64,000 nt of DNA from JACCSI01 sp963815285. GTDB lineage: Bacteria; Acidobacteriota; Vicinamibacteria; Vicinamibacterales; UBA2999. The stretch spans positions 293,221-357,220 of the forward strand of contig CAWFGB010000002.1 of the NCBI GenBank assembly GCA_963815285.1, read 5' to 3'. Below are positions 8,345 through 17,329 of the stretch, piece after piece. A model generated the notes under the pieces. It made no database searches. It had not been told where the DNA came from and worked only from the letters and a program-made list of their open reading frames with translations. Numbering within the stretch: the first letter of the stretch is position 1; each line of letters begins with the position of its first letter. The position numbers and the translations under genes are program-made.

Positions 8345-8787
8345 TGTTGGCTGATCGCGGGCGCGAACACGTCGGCGTTCAATCGCCGTACGCCATCGTG
8401 CTTTTTGACGGCGTCTGCGGTCTTTGCAACTGGTCCATCGATTTCCTGCTCCGTCATGATCGACATGGAGCTTTGCGCTTCGCGCCGCTGCAGTCGCAAG
8501 CCGGACAGGCCCTCCTTCGTGAGCACGGCCTGAACCCGGCCGAGTTCTCATCGGCTGTCGTCATCGACGGTTCACAGGTGTACCGCCGTTCTGACGCGGC
8601 GCTCCACGCATTGTGGCGACTCGGCAGGCTCTGGCGCGCGCTCGCGGTCCTTGCACGAGTGTTGCCTCGCTCAGGCCGCGACGCGATCTACGACTGGGTG
8701 GCGAACAATCGGTATCGGTGGTTCGGGCAGCGGTCGAGCTGCCGGATTCCCGCTCCGGACGAGCGTCAACGCTTCCTGCCCGACTGA
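8344..8787 (+). CDS. DCC-family thiol-disulfide oxidoreductase
   Basis: 147 residues. The start at ATG 8344 overlaps the preceding stop codon by one base, which implies translational coupling to the glycogen synthase gene. The motif FDGVCGLCN about residue 21-29 is the D-G-x-C-x-x-C signature of the DCC (DUF393/YuxK) family, with a thioredoxin-like fold expected. C-terminal RYRWFGQ and CRIPAPDERQRFL are also typical. Cytoplasmic, no signal peptide. Family members are thought to handle disulfide exchange; no substrate is known. The link with glycogen synthesis may be only a shared transcript. Confidence 0.88.
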   Translation: MLADRGREHVGVQSPYAIVLFDGVCGLCNWSIDFLLRHDRHGALRFAPLQSQAGQALLREHGLNPAEFSSAVVIDGSQVYRRSDAALHALWRLGRLWRALAVLARVLPRSGRDAIYDWVANNRYRWFGQRSSCRIPAPDERQRFLPD

Positions 8788-8921
8788 CCGCCCCTGCCAA
8801 GACCGCTGTGTCAAGACCCTCGGTCTCGTGGGCAGTCAGGCTTGTCGCTCTCAGTTGGACTGCGATGAGAACGGCTACGACCTAGGGCTCTAGGTGACTG
8901 CCACGGTCATTGGGTACGGTG

Positions 8922-9149
8922 TTACGCCGCAAGCGCCAACCGGCCGACAATAAGACCACTGATCGTGACGAGCATTACCCAGCCAAGATAGCGCAGCCAC
9001 TGGTGATCGTCATCATCGGCGCGCGTCATGCACCAGCAAAACCACATTGCGATGCCGACACCGACGCCATCACCTGCGACCACGTACAGCATCGCACCCA
9101 GTAGGCAGCATAAAACCGGCGCCATCCATGCTCGACGTGCGGCTTGCAT
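8922..9149 (-). CDS. Small membrane protein
   Basis: 75 residues from ATG 9149. Two hydrophobic stretches (about residues 10-40 and 53-72) flank a short acidic cluster, RADDDDHQWLR. No clear ribosome-binding site precedes the start and no family is recognised. Convergent with the DCC gene. It may be genuine because hydrophobic and charged segments are well ordered, but no other evidence supports it. Confidence 0.45.
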   Translation of the reverse strand: MQAARRAWMAPVLCCLLGAMLYVVAGDGVGVGIAMWFCWCMTRADDDDHQWLRYLGWVMLVTISGLIVGRLALAA

Positions 9150-9457
9150 GATTAGCAATTATCTCGCGCCTCGAGCTTCGATGAGCCTGGATGAACGCCT
9201 CTGCAGGTTCAGCTGCGGAGCGTCACAGCATAGTCGACATTCGCATCAGAAATACAACGCGAACTGGCGTCGCTTTCGCATCTATGAGGCCAGCTACTGG
9301 GGCTAGGAGGGCAGCTCTTCTGCGCGGGAGGCGTGCGCGACGATGTTTGTTAGTATTTGCCGCCTTCCACCTTACCCGAGAGCTCAGGCGGTGAGCTCTG
9401 CCACGGCTTAAACGGCACTGCGTCGGCTCATTCACGATGTGAGGCCGCTCCGTTGGC
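9150..9457. other. Non-coding stretch, nothing recognised
   Basis: About 300 bases between two minus-strand membrane-protein genes. I see no convincing reading frame, repeat or hairpin with a T-run. Confidence 0.4.
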
Positions 9458-10117
9458 TTAGCTGCTTCCCGTAGCCGAGTGCGGCGCGTGAACCGGCTTC
9501 GACTCCGGAGACCCCCACTGACGAAGCCAGATTGACAGCACCACGATCGCGAGCACCGCAAGAAACTCACTCTGCCAGTTTTGGAACGATTCGTACCAGA
9601 ACTGCGGGGACTGGAGGTAGTCAGTCGTCGACACCAGCTCAGACGAGCCGTGTTCGAGCTGTTTGTCGTTATACCTGCGTGCTCCAGTAACCGCATGACC
9701 AGCGAATGAAAACAGGAACATGAACAGAAACGCCAAGCTCAGAGAATTCCTGTAGAGGCTGAGTCGCCATCCACCTGCCTTCACAGGACCAGGTGCATCG
9801 GGATCGGCTTGGTGCGCGCGCGGGTCCTCTTCGACTTCATTCGTCCCGTCGTGCTTCTTCGACTCTGACGAACCTCGCTGATACAGAAAAACAGTCAGGA
9901 TGACGTAAAACCCCATCTGCAGGAACTCGCTCTCCCAGTTCTCGAAGATCGTCTCTCCGAACTCACTCGTCCGGACGAACTCTCCAAACGAGACTCCGGG
10001 TTGACCGTGCTGCCGCTCCTCGGCGTTGTGGGTCAACCAACCCGCGTACGCGTGCCCGAAGAGACTGATTCCGAAGAGGAGGCTCAAGACAATCGACAAA
10101 CTATGATTGCGCCACAT
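9458..10117 (-). CDS. DUF6766-like membrane protein with internal duplication
   Basis: 219 residues made of two similar halves. Each begins NSLSLxxLF...GHAxxG, continues to QxxHG and FxNWxSEFLxxxxxxVLT/S, and ends LRQ/YQRGS-ESK (residues about 5-85 and 125-205). This gives four predicted membrane helices with acidic linkers. The pattern fits the DUF6766 family of unknown function. The middle (residues 85-115) is a charged, Pro/Asp-rich connector. ATG 10117 is the only sensible start. No operon partner; the next gene upstream is about 400 bases away. Confidence 0.72.
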   Translation of the reverse strand: MWRNHSLSIVLSLLFGISLFGHAYAGWLTHNAEERQHGQPGVSFGEFVRTSEFGETIFENWESEFLQMGFYVILTVFLYQRGSSESKKHDGTNEVEEDPRAHQADPDAPGPVKAGGWRLSLYRNSLSLAFLFMFLFSFAGHAVTGARRYNDKQLEHGSSELVSTTDYLQSPQFWYESFQNWQSEFLAVLAIVVLSIWLRQWGSPESKPVHAPHSATGSS

Positions 10118-10519
10118 GGGCAGTTATTGAACCACGCTTTGCTGTCATCCTGCTCTCGCTCGATGCCTCGTGATCCGGACTGCAGACGTCCGGCTCGCCA
10201 TCAGAACCTCATCGTCGGACTTGCCTCGTGAGCGGGCGCGTCACCGTTGCGGAGGAGGGGGCGCAGGGGCACGGCAACGACAAAGCCGGTCGACCTCTCG
10301 AAAGAAACCGCGCTGAACTTCAAACCAGGAAGGTTGCAATTACAGCCCGCCCATCAACCAACGCGTCCGTTGAGCGCACACTTCGAACTGTCCGCTGCCA
10401 CGCGAACCCCGGCAGATCTGGACGCGCGCCTTCTGTGTGTTCTGTGTGTTCTGTGGATCGCCGTCCTGTGGACCACCCTCCGCGCCCTGGTCAGGCTGTG
10501 GAGACAGAAAGCCGTAACC
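10118..10519. other. Intergenic stretch with CTGTGTGTT repeat
   Basis: No supported gene. The only structure seen is a short tandem of TCTGTGTGT units at about 10431-10455. Open frames here have unnatural composition and no start signals. Confidence 0.4.
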
Positions 10520-11122
10520 CTACTGGATAGAATCCGAGCGCTCGAGAGCGTCGCGAATGTTCATCAGGTTCTGGAGTTCGCGATCGAGCCGCCGCCGCTG
10601 ATACATCGCCAAGACCGCTAGCCCTCCAGAAATCGTCAGCAGCGTGAGTACGGGTGCGGAGGTCAAGAACGTCCAGGGCTGAAGCGGCACTACGGCGGCA
10701 GCTGTCCGATATCGCCACACGAGCATGAACACGAAGAGTACTACGTACAAGATCGCCGACGCCGTGATCCCGTCGCGCCGAGCGTAACGGCTGCGAATCG
10801 CGTACTCCAGAAACGCCGCGGTGGTTTCCGAGAGCGGTCGCGACGGACCGCGGAGCCATTCCAGTTGAATTGTCAGCGCCCACGCGACGGCGATGAAGAC
10901 CCACACTGTGAAGGCGAGCACGAACACATTGGCCTCGCCAGATCGCGCCGCCCACAAGCTGGTTCCGCCGCCCATGAGGACGGTCACTGCGATCGAGCCC
11001 AGCAGCCTAAGGCGTCTGCCACGCAGGTCACGCTCGACGCGTCGACGGAGCTCAATCGGCACCGCAGGTTGTGCCTGCCACTGCCGCTGCCAGTCTTCGA
11101 GCTCGTCGTCTGCCTTCATCAT
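10520..11122 (-). CDS. Membrane protein coupled to an ECF sigma factor (possible anti-sigma partner)
   Basis: 200 residues. A soluble N-terminus (EDWQRQWQAQPAVPIELRRRVERDL, residues 6-31) is followed by four hydrophobic segments (about 38-57, 64-84, 118-136, 148-168). Its ATG overlaps the stop of the sigma-factor gene (ATGA), so the two are co-translated. Anti-sigma factors are often placed exactly so, with a cytoplasmic N-terminal helix bundle and membrane segments. No zinc-binding H-x3-C-x2-C motif is visible, so a ZAS-type anti-sigma is excluded. The role is inferred from position only. Confidence 0.65.
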   Translation of the reverse strand: MMKADDELEDWQRQWQAQPAVPIELRRRVERDLRGRRLRLLGSIAVTVLMGGGTSLWAARSGEANVFVLAFTVWVFIAVAWALTIQLEWLRGPSRPLSETTAAFLEYAIRSRYARRDGITASAILYVVLFVFMLVWRYRTAAAVVPLQPWTFLTSAPVLTLLTISGGLAVLAMYQRRRLDRELQNLMNIRDALERSDSIQ

Positions 11123-11622
11123 GTCCTCTCCAGAATCTGGCGCAATAACTGCCGCGCGCGGGTGAGTCGGGCGCCGACATTGCTTTCGGAGATGCCCAGC
11201 ACGTCAGCGATCTCGGCATAGCTCAGGCCCTCGAGTGAAAGCGTCACGACCTGCCGGTATCCAACCGAGAGGCGCTGCACGGCCGCCATCAGGTGCCGCC
11301 CCTGCTGCGCAGTGGCAAGCGTTTGCTCTGGGGTGGGAGCCGCATCCGCGATTTCGAGATCATCCGCCAGGACCGCCGACGCCGTCCGCCGGCGGGCGAT
11401 GTGACTGATGCCACGGTTGTGCGCGATGCGAAATACGAAGGTACGCTCCGAACACTCGCCGCGAAAAGCCGGCAACGCGCGCCAAATCGCAATGACGATG
11501 TCCTGAAACAGGTCGTCGCGGTCGGCGGCGTCGCGCGTATAGCTCGCGGCGACGCGGCCCAGCGACCGCCCATACGCGGCGAGCAGAGCCTCGAGACGAC
11601 GATCCAGATCGAGTTGTGACAG
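11119..11622 (-). CDS. ECF RNA-polymerase sigma factor
   Basis: About 167 residues. Region 2 is clear (DRDDLFQDIVIAIWRALPAFRGE, then TFVFRIAHNRGISHIARR) and region 4 carries the helix-turn-helix LSLEGLSYAEIADVLGISESNVGARLTRARQLL. The frame is open well upstream, but has no ATG, GTG or TTG before region 2. CTG 11620-11622 (LSQLDLDRRLEALL) is the best-placed initiator, and the first conventional one, TTG 11475, would cut off region 2.1-2.2. A non-standard CTG start, or a small sequence error near 11630, is therefore implied. It overlaps the following membrane-protein gene by 4 bases; the amidohydrolase upstream ends 14 bases before. Confidence 0.8.
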   Translation of the reverse strand: MSQLDLDRRLEALLAAYGRSLGRVAASYTRDAADRDDLFQDIVIAIWRALPAFRGECSERTFVFRIAHNRGISHIARRRTASAVLADDLEIADAAPTPEQTLATAQQGRHLMAAVQRLSVGYRQVVTLSLEGLSYAEIADVLGISESNVGARLTRARQLLRQILERT

Positions 11623-11636
11623 AACGCCCCCGGCCT

Positions 11637-13082
11637 TTACCGAGCAGTGACGGCGGCGGTTAACTCTTCGAAACTGAACGTGCGGCCATTCGACACGACG
11701 GTGTGGACGTCCTTGATGTTCGTCACATCAGCCAGCGGATTCTGATTCAGAAACACGAGGTCCGCTTCGAATCCTGGTTCGAGCCGACCGGTGACCCCGC
11801 CAAAGCCGAGACGCTGCGCACCGCGCGACGTGCTCAGCCGCAGGACGTCCCAGATTGGAATACCAGCATCGACGTGCAACTGCAGTTCGCGTGCGTAGAG
11901 CGGCGTACCTCCGTGCCCATCGGTGCCAATCAACAACGGCACGCCAGCTTCGTGGAGCCGCCTGGCAAGGCGCTGGACAGTCGGCATCACCGCACGCGCG
12001 CGCCTGAAGTCGTCCGCGGTCCAGCTTGTCGCGCTCGCCTTCAATTGCCGATCGCTCGCGTCACGTACGGCGGAATGGCTGTACTGACGGTCGCCCGCCG
12101 GAACGACGCGCTCCAGATGGTCGACGTTATACACGAGTTCATTGACAATCATCGTGAGATCAACCCTCACCTGTCGTGCCGCCAATCCGTCAATCAATTC
12201 CTGCATTTCTGGACCGTTGAGATCGACGAGCTCGAACCAGCGATACATGAACTTGGAGTCCCTCCCGAGGCTTGCGAGATATTGCTCGCGCAGTGGCTGT
12301 GGGAGTAGATCCACGCTTGTGGGCAGCGCATGGGTCAGATCATCGATGCCAAGCTGCAGCGCACGCATCCAGCTGACGCGGTCTAAATGTGCGATGGCGC
12401 GCAGCCCGTGATCATGCGCGACGCGAATGCCTGTCGACAACTCCTCCTCGGTGAGCGACACATAGAGTTTGAAGTACTTCATGCCGAGGTCCGCCTGCCG
12501 CTTCCCCTCTGCTTGCCACTCGGCTTCAGTTCGCGGATAGGTGAAGGCAGCCCCAGTAAACGGAGGCGGCTGCACTACGGCCCCAGCATGCACGGCCTCG
12601 GGTCCAATCCAAACGCCCGAGGCGACCTGCTCGTCGTAACGCGCGTTGGCCGCTGGGTCACCGCCGGGATTGCGGACTGTCGTCACCCCAAACGCGAGCG
12701 CCATCTTCGCGTTGAATTGCGTGATCTCGTCCACGCTTTCAATCGTCACAGCAGGTGCGCCGTTGACCAGGTCAATTTTGTGCGGCCCGGCGGTGATGTG
12801 CGCGTGCGCGTCCACGAATCCCGGCATGCCGAAACGACCTCGCAAGTCACGGGTTGATCTGAACTCGCCGGCCGGAGGATCTCCCGCGCCGATCGCCACC
12901 AGCTTTCTGCCGGTGACGACGATGTACGCGTCTGGTGTGACGGTTTCGCGTTCGGGATCGATCAGGGTGAATCCGTGAAAAAGGTCCGACTGCCGGTAAT
13001 CCGCCGTGGGTGCGCACGCGCCAAGCGTCACCGCCAGTGCACAGAGGGTCATCCGAAGGCCGAGTGTGCTGTTGGCTGCCAT
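11637..13082 (-). CDS. Amidohydrolase-family lipoprotein
   Basis: 481 residues from ATG 13082. The leader MAANSTLGLRMTLCALAVTLGAC ends in a lipobox (LGAC, Cys about 23). The metal-dependent hydrolase core has the first metal site DAHAHI, GVTTVRNPGGD, MKYFKLYVSL with the candidate carboxylated Lys, GLRAIAHLDR (second His), and IGTDGHGG with the metal-binding Asp. It ends with the family's typical composite-domain strand (GFEADLVFLNQNPLADVTNIKDVHTVVSNGRTF). Likely hydrolyses a cyclic amide or dipeptide-like bond in the periplasm, resembling imidazolonepropionase/prolidase-type amidohydrolases. The substrate is not predictable. It may form one transcript with the sigma-factor pair downstream. 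Confidence 0.85.
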   Translation of the reverse strand: MAANSTLGLRMTLCALAVTLGACAPTADYRQSDLFHGFTLIDPERETVTPDAYIVVTGRKLVAIGAGDPPAGEFRSTRDLRGRFGMPGFVDAHAHITAGPHKIDLVNGAPAVTIESVDEITQFNAKMALAFGVTTVRNPGGDPAANARYDEQVASGVWIGPEAVHAGAVVQPPPFTGAAFTYPRTEAEWQAEGKRQADLGMKYFKLYVSLTEEELSTGIRVAHDHGLRAIAHLDRVSWMRALQLGIDDLTHALPTSVDLLPQPLREQYLASLGRDSKFMYRWFELVDLNGPEMQELIDGLAARQVRVDLTMIVNELVYNVDHLERVVPAGDRQYSHSAVRDASDRQLKASATSWTADDFRRARAVMPTVQRLARRLHEAGVPLLIGTDGHGGTPLYARELQLHVDAGIPIWDVLRLSTSRGAQRLGFGGVTGRLEPGFEADLVFLNQNPLADVTNIKDVHTVVSNGRTFSFEELTAAVTAR

Positions 13083-13356
13083 CGTGAAGGTAGTCTGCGG
13101 GCGGCAGATTTTCTTACAGCTGGACGCATCCTGGTCTGCAACTTCAGTCGCAGTTAGCAGGCGTCGACTCCGCACTTGGCGGAATCAATGTTCACGGGTG
13201 ACGGGATCGGCGGGCCGTTTGGCAGCTCTAGCGTATTCGTGACCACTTAGGGATCGCTAACGCGCCGGCGTCCGCGGCCGTGAACAAGCAACACTGGCGA
13301 ATCTGTTGACGAAGATTGGAGGCGCCACCGAGATGGGCACGGGGACGGAGGTTGCT

Positions 13357-13671
13357 TCACGCACGAATCAGCAAGCCCATGACTGCCGCCCCCGCAATCA
13401 ACCACAGCTCCGAGATCCTCCATCGCGTCAACACGGCGAACGTTGCGACGGCGATGAGCACCGTCGGCAGGTCGACCAGCGAACGTGTGGCGAGCACGTA
13501 GTCGGCGCCAGCGATCGCACCAGTTGCCGCAGCAGACACGCCCTCAACGAAACCCTTGACGATCGGTTGATCACGATGCTGCCGGAAGTACGGCGCCGGA
13601 ATGATTACGAAGAGGTAGACCGGCAAAAACACCCCGACCGCCGCGACCACCATTCCTGAGGCGAGGAGATC
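13357..13671 (-). pseudogene. chrA: Chromate transporter (ChrA) C-terminal remnant
   Basis: The last about 105 codons of an open frame match the end of a CHR-family transporter: ASGMVVAAVGVFLPVYLFV, IPAPYFRQHRDQPIVKGFVEGVSAAATGAIAGA and LRITEL-like RWRISELWLIAGAAV. ChrA is an inner-membrane chromate/sulfate-type exporter of about 400 residues. Here only the last quarter survives. The 150 codons before it in the same frame are unlike a membrane transporter and overlap another candidate gene. Almost certainly dead. Confidence 0.65.
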
Positions 13672-13770
13672 CGGGATGCCTTCCCCAGCCTCTCCATGCG
13701 GCTCGACCAAGAGCCGCGGCACGTCGATCTCAACATGGACATTCCGCAGTAGCGGGGGCTCACTTTCGAC

Positions 13771-14088
13771 GTGAACCTCAATCTCCAGGGCGACGAATTG
13801 CACCTGAGCGCCGGTGCCTTTTGGCTGGAGTGGTTCCCCTGCACGAAGCCAGACGTTGTTGAGGCCTATCGGAACGCCGTGCACGGCCTCGTCAGCGGCG
13901 TTTACCGGATTCGCGAGCACCACCGCGGTGGCAAACCGTTCAAAGCGGAGTTCCAGAGACCAGTCGGGAGCGGCTGGCAGACGATCGGTACTGGTACGGG
14001 TGGGCATGGCCGTTTCCGCGACGCACGGTCGAGAGGTATTGCAGAACGTGACCAACGCCGAGTCCGCGGGTTGACATGGAAAGTTTGA
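13771..14088 (+). CDS. Hypothetical protein, possibly truncated
   Basis: Up to 105 residues from GTG 13771 (an in-frame TAG lies just upstream). Residues 1-70 look like a genuine small domain: LNLQGDELHLSAGAFWLEW, DVVEAYRNAVHGLVSGVYRIREHHRGGKPFKAEFQRP, a natural hydrophobic/charged pattern. After GWQTIGTGTG the sequence turns Arg-rich and unnatural, which suggests a frameshift or truncation near 13990. No family recognised. Surrounded by remnants, so expression is doubtful. Confidence 0.4.
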   Translation: MNLNLQGDELHLSAGAFWLEWFPCTKPDVVEAYRNAVHGLVSGVYRIREHHRGGKPFKAEFQRPVGSGWQTIGTGTGGHGRFRDARSRGIAERDQRRVRGLTWKV

Positions 14089-14177
14089 CGTCACGTCGTC
14101 AGCCGGAGGTCGCGGGTTCGCGCCCAATCAGCCCCGCTCGACCTCGCCGCTGGTGCGACGGTGCAGGACGGAACCAA

Positions 14178-16841
14178 ATGAGATGTGTCGTCGCGAGCAT
14201 GCAGTGCAACCGCCGACAGGAACAAACGCACGGAGGATTCCGTAAGGGGATCAGGGCGGGCTTCCTCGAGTGGGCTCGTGCGTCGCAATACTATGAGGGG
14301 AGCAGGTCAATCAGCTGGCTCGACGGATTCTCGTTCGACCTGAAGCTCGGGGGCCGGATGCTCGTGAAGTATCCGGGCCTGACCATTGTCGGCGGTGTGG
14401 CGATGGCGTTCGCGATCTGCGTCGGCACCGTCATCTTCCAGGTGCTGACGCTGTTCGTCCAACCCACGCTGCCGCTGCCCGCGGGCGAGCGCATCGTCCA
14501 AATCCGCAACTGGGATGTCGCCGCGACTAGCCCCGAGCAGCGCGCGCTCGGCGACTTCAGCGTCTGGCGCGGCGCACTGCGATCGGTGACGGAACTCGGC
14601 GCCTGGCGGGACGTCACCCGCAACCTGATCGTCGCCAGCGGCGACGCGCGTCCAGTTGTGGTCGCGGAGATCACCTCCTCCGGGTTTCGCATCGCCCAGG
14701 GTGAGCCGCTTCTGGGCCGCGTCCTCGTTGCAGCCGACGAGCGGGCAGCTGCGCCACCGGTGGCCGTGCTCGGGTACGACCTGTGGCGAACGCGCTTCGG
14801 GAGCGATCCCGATGTGCTCGGCCGCACCGTGCAGCTCGGCAACGAGCACGCGACGGTGGTCGGCGTGATGCGCGAAGGCTTTGCGTTCCCCGTTTCGCAC
14901 GAGCTGTGGATGCCGTTGCGGACGGATCTCTTAGACCAGGCGCCGCGTTCGGGTCCCGCCATTACGGTCTTCGGCCTGCTCGCACCCGGCGTGACCCTTG
15001 AGACGGCGCAGGCGGAGCTGACCACGCTCGGCCGACGCGCGGCCATCGAGCTGCCTGCCACGCACGAACATTTGCAGCCACGCGTCACGCCTTACGCGGA
15101 GCTGTTCTTCTCAGATCCGTCGGGCGAGGAACTCGGGATCCTCTTCTCGATCTACGTTTTCGCGGTCATGCTGCTCGTGCTCGTCTGCGGCAACGTCGCC
15201 CTTCTCCTATTCGCGCGGGCGGCGACGCGCGAGGGCGATCTCGTCATGCGGAGCGCCCTCGGAGCGAGTCGCAGCCGGATCGTCGCGCAGATGTTCACCG
15301 AGGCGCTCGTGCTCGGAGGCGTTGCGGCGGCGGTCGGCCTCATGGCCGCCCATTTCGTGCTCCGCAGCTGGGGGTTGGAATTTCTCGAGGTGAACCTGGG
15401 TCGGCTCCCCTTCTGGTACGACCTCCGCCTTTCGCCCGCGACGGTGCTGTTCGCCATCGGGCTCACTGTGCTCGGCTCTGCGATTGCGGGGGTAATGCCC
15501 GCGCTCAAGATCACAAGAGGCATGGGATTCCGCTTGAAGCAGACCTCGGCCGGAGCCGGCGGACTGCAGTTCGGCGGCGTCTGGACGGCCGTGATCGTCC
15601 TGCAGGTCGCGGTCACGGTGGCATTTCCCGCGATTGCCTACGTCGAGCAGTGGCAGATGCGCCGCATCCAGACGTTCGAGGCCGGATTCGCCGCGGAGGA
15701 GTATCTGGCGGTGCGGATCGAGATGGATGCGCCGATCGTCCGGGCAGCGGGCGCCGATTCGGCCCGTGTCACCGAGCGCACGTCGTTCGCGTCCACCGTC
15801 GACGAGCTGCGCCGGGGCGTTGCAGCTGAGCCAGGGGTCGTCGGCGTCACCTTCGTGGACTGGCTTCCGCGCACGCACCATCCCGGCCTTCCCATCGCGC
15901 TTTACGATGACTCGACCACCGCGCAGTCGGCCGGCGAGGCGAGCGCGAATCCACGATTGCCGCTCCGCGAGGTGAGTGTCGCGGGCATTGATCCGTCGTA
16001 CTTTGACGTGCTGGCGGCTCCCATTCTCGCCGGTCGCGCGTTCAATGCCGTCGATCTCGGACCCGGTGCGAGGGTCGCGATTGTCGATCAGGGCTTCGTC
16101 GACCAGGTGCTGCAGGGGCGGAATGCTATCGGCCAGCGGGTGCGCTTCGTCGAGGATGGGGACGATGCGGCCGCCATAACCTCCGACCCGTGGTACGAAG
16201 TGGTCGGTGTCGTGAAGGAGCTCGGGATGGGCGCTCCGACCGAGAAGGGTCGCGCGGCAGGTTTCTACCTTCCTGCCACCCCGGACCGAATGGACCGGAC
16301 CTACATGATGGTGCACGTGCGGGGCGATCCGATGCTGCTCGGCCCACAGCTTCGCGAGATCGCCGCCGCGGTGGATCCGACGCTTCGGCTCTCGGAGTTC
16401 CAGCGGGTGGACGAGGTCACGAACGATATTCTGTGGGTCGTCCGGCTCTGGCTGCGAGTCACGATCCTGATGACCGCCATCGCCCTGCTGCTCTCGCTCG
16501 CGGGGATCTACGCGGTGCTCTCGTTCATCGTGGCGCGACGAACGCGTGAGATCGGCGTCCGCGTAGCCCTGGGGGCGAGCCGGCAGCGCGTCGTTGGCGC
16601 CATTTTCCGGCGTCCGCTGACACAGGTGGGACTCGGCATCCTCGCCGGCGGCGCGCTCATCGCCGCTGCGGGCAGCATCGAAACCGAAATGCCCGGGCTG
16701 TCCGGTGAGCTCTCGCTCAAGCAGGTCGCGATGCTTCTTGCCTACGCCACCCTCATGCTCGGAGTCTGCCTCCTCGCGTGCGTCGTCCCGACGCGCCGTG
16801 CGCTCCGGGTGGAGCCGACAGTCGCACTGCGGATGGATTAG
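14178..16841 (+). CDS. MacB-like ABC permease, acidobacterial (ADOP) type
   Basis: 887 residues from ATG 14178. The first about 60 residues look unlike the family and the true start may lie nearer 14300. Helix 1 (YPGLTIVGGVAMAFAICVGTVIFQVL) is followed by a large MacB-type periplasmic domain (about residues 95-335). Three FtsX-type helices with ALGASRSRIVAQM then follow, a second periplasmic domain (about 510-745), and a final FtsX block with VRVALGASRQRVVGAI and RRALRVEPTVALRMD-stop. This duplicated FtsX/MacB-core layout defines the large permeases expanded in Acidobacteria. The ATPase is not adjacent, as is usual for these. Substrate unknown. Confidence 0.85.
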   Translation: MRCVVASMQCNRRQEQTHGGFRKGIRAGFLEWARASQYYEGSRSISWLDGFSFDLKLGGRMLVKYPGLTIVGGVAMAFAICVGTVIFQVLTLFVQPTLPLPAGERIVQIRNWDVAATSPEQRALGDFSVWRGALRSVTELGAWRDVTRNLIVASGDARPVVVAEITSSGFRIAQGEPLLGRVLVAADERAAAPPVAVLGYDLWRTRFGSDPDVLGRTVQLGNEHATVVGVMREGFAFPVSHELWMPLRTDLLDQAPRSGPAITVFGLLAPGVTLETAQAELTTLGRRAAIELPATHEHLQPRVTPYAELFFSDPSGEELGILFSIYVFAVMLLVLVCGNVALLLFARAATREGDLVMRSALGASRSRIVAQMFTEALVLGGVAAAVGLMAAHFVLRSWGLEFLEVNLGRLPFWYDLRLSPATVLFAIGLTVLGSAIAGVMPALKITRGMGFRLKQTSAGAGGLQFGGVWTAVIVLQVAVTVAFPAIAYVEQWQMRRIQTFEAGFAAEEYLAVRIEMDAPIVRAAGADSARVTERTSFASTVDELRRGVAAEPGVVGVTFVDWLPRTHHPGLPIALYDDSTTAQSAGEASANPRLPLREVSVAGIDPSYFDVLAAPILAGRAFNAVDLGPGARVAIVDQGFVDQVLQGRNAIGQRVRFVEDGDDAAAITSDPWYEVVGVVKELGMGAPTEKGRAAGFYLPATPDRMDRTYMMVHVRGDPMLLGPQLREIAAAVDPTLRLSEFQRVDEVTNDILWVVRLWLRVTILMTAIALLLSLAGIYAVLSFIVARRTREIGVRVALGASRQRVVGAIFRRPLTQVGLGILAGGALIAAAGSIETEMPGLSGELSLKQVAMLLAYATLMLGVCLLACVVPTRRALRVEPTVALRMD

Positions 16842-16957
16842 CCGCGAGCAACCTGAGAGAAAGGAGCTTGGCGATGCTCAGACGGTGAGGCGTGCGGGAG
16901 TGACCTTGAGCTCGGCGTCAGGGAACCGACGGCATTACCAATGGTATGTTGAGCCAC

Positions 16958-17329
16958 ATGATCCGCCAGATCGCGCCCCAGTTCTTCACGACGAACATGC
17001 CCGCGACTCTTGCCTACTATAGGGACAAGCTTGGCTTCGAATGTCTCGGCACCTGGCAGGACCCACCGGTCTACGCCATCGTCGCGCGCGATCAGCAGAC
17101 AATCCACTTTCGCTGCGCCGAATCACCTGCGTCGCACCAGGACAAGTACGCCGACGAGCTCCTCGACGCCTACCTGTACATTGACGATGCGGACGCGCTC
17201 TACGCCGAGTATGCCACCCGCGGCGTTGAGTTCACTGGAGGTCTTGCCAACAAGCCTTGGCACTCGCGCGAATTCGTCGTGAAAGACTGTGACGGCCGCT
17301 TACTCGCTTTCGGTGCGAATGCGAAGTAG
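16958..17329 (+). CDS. VOC-family (glyoxalase/bleomycin-resistance-like) protein
   Basis: 123 residues from ATG 16958 (ATG 16946 is an in-frame alternative). One vicinal-oxygen-chelate domain: IAPQFFTTNMPATLAYYRDKLGFECLGTW, TIHFRCAE with a metal-ligand-type His, and DAYLYIDDADALYAEYATRGVEF. It ends REFVVKDCDGRLLAFGANAK, the usual D-x-D/N-G-x-L strand. Members bind metals or sequester drugs; the substrate is unknown. A stand-alone gene downstream of the ADOP permease. Confidence 0.85.
   Translation: MIRQIAPQFFTTNMPATLAYYRDKLGFECLGTWQDPPVYAIVARDQQTIHFRCAESPASHQDKYADELLDAYLYIDDADALYAEYATRGVEFTGGLANKPWHSREFVVKDCDGRLLAFGANAK

Noticed and set aside
10247..10621. Plus-strand frame of 124 codons in the 10.1-10.5 kb gap
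   Set aside because: No ribosome-binding site, unnatural composition, and it runs into the end of the opposite-strand membrane-protein gene.
13672..14127. N-terminal 150 codons of the frame ending in the ChrA tail as a genuine protein
   Set aside because: The composition is not that of a membrane transporter and the stretch overlaps a better frame on the plus strand.
14091..14140. tRNA gene
   Set aside because: Only a 3'-half-like segment is present, the T-stem does not pair completely and there is no 5' half; kept only as a weak scar hypothesis.
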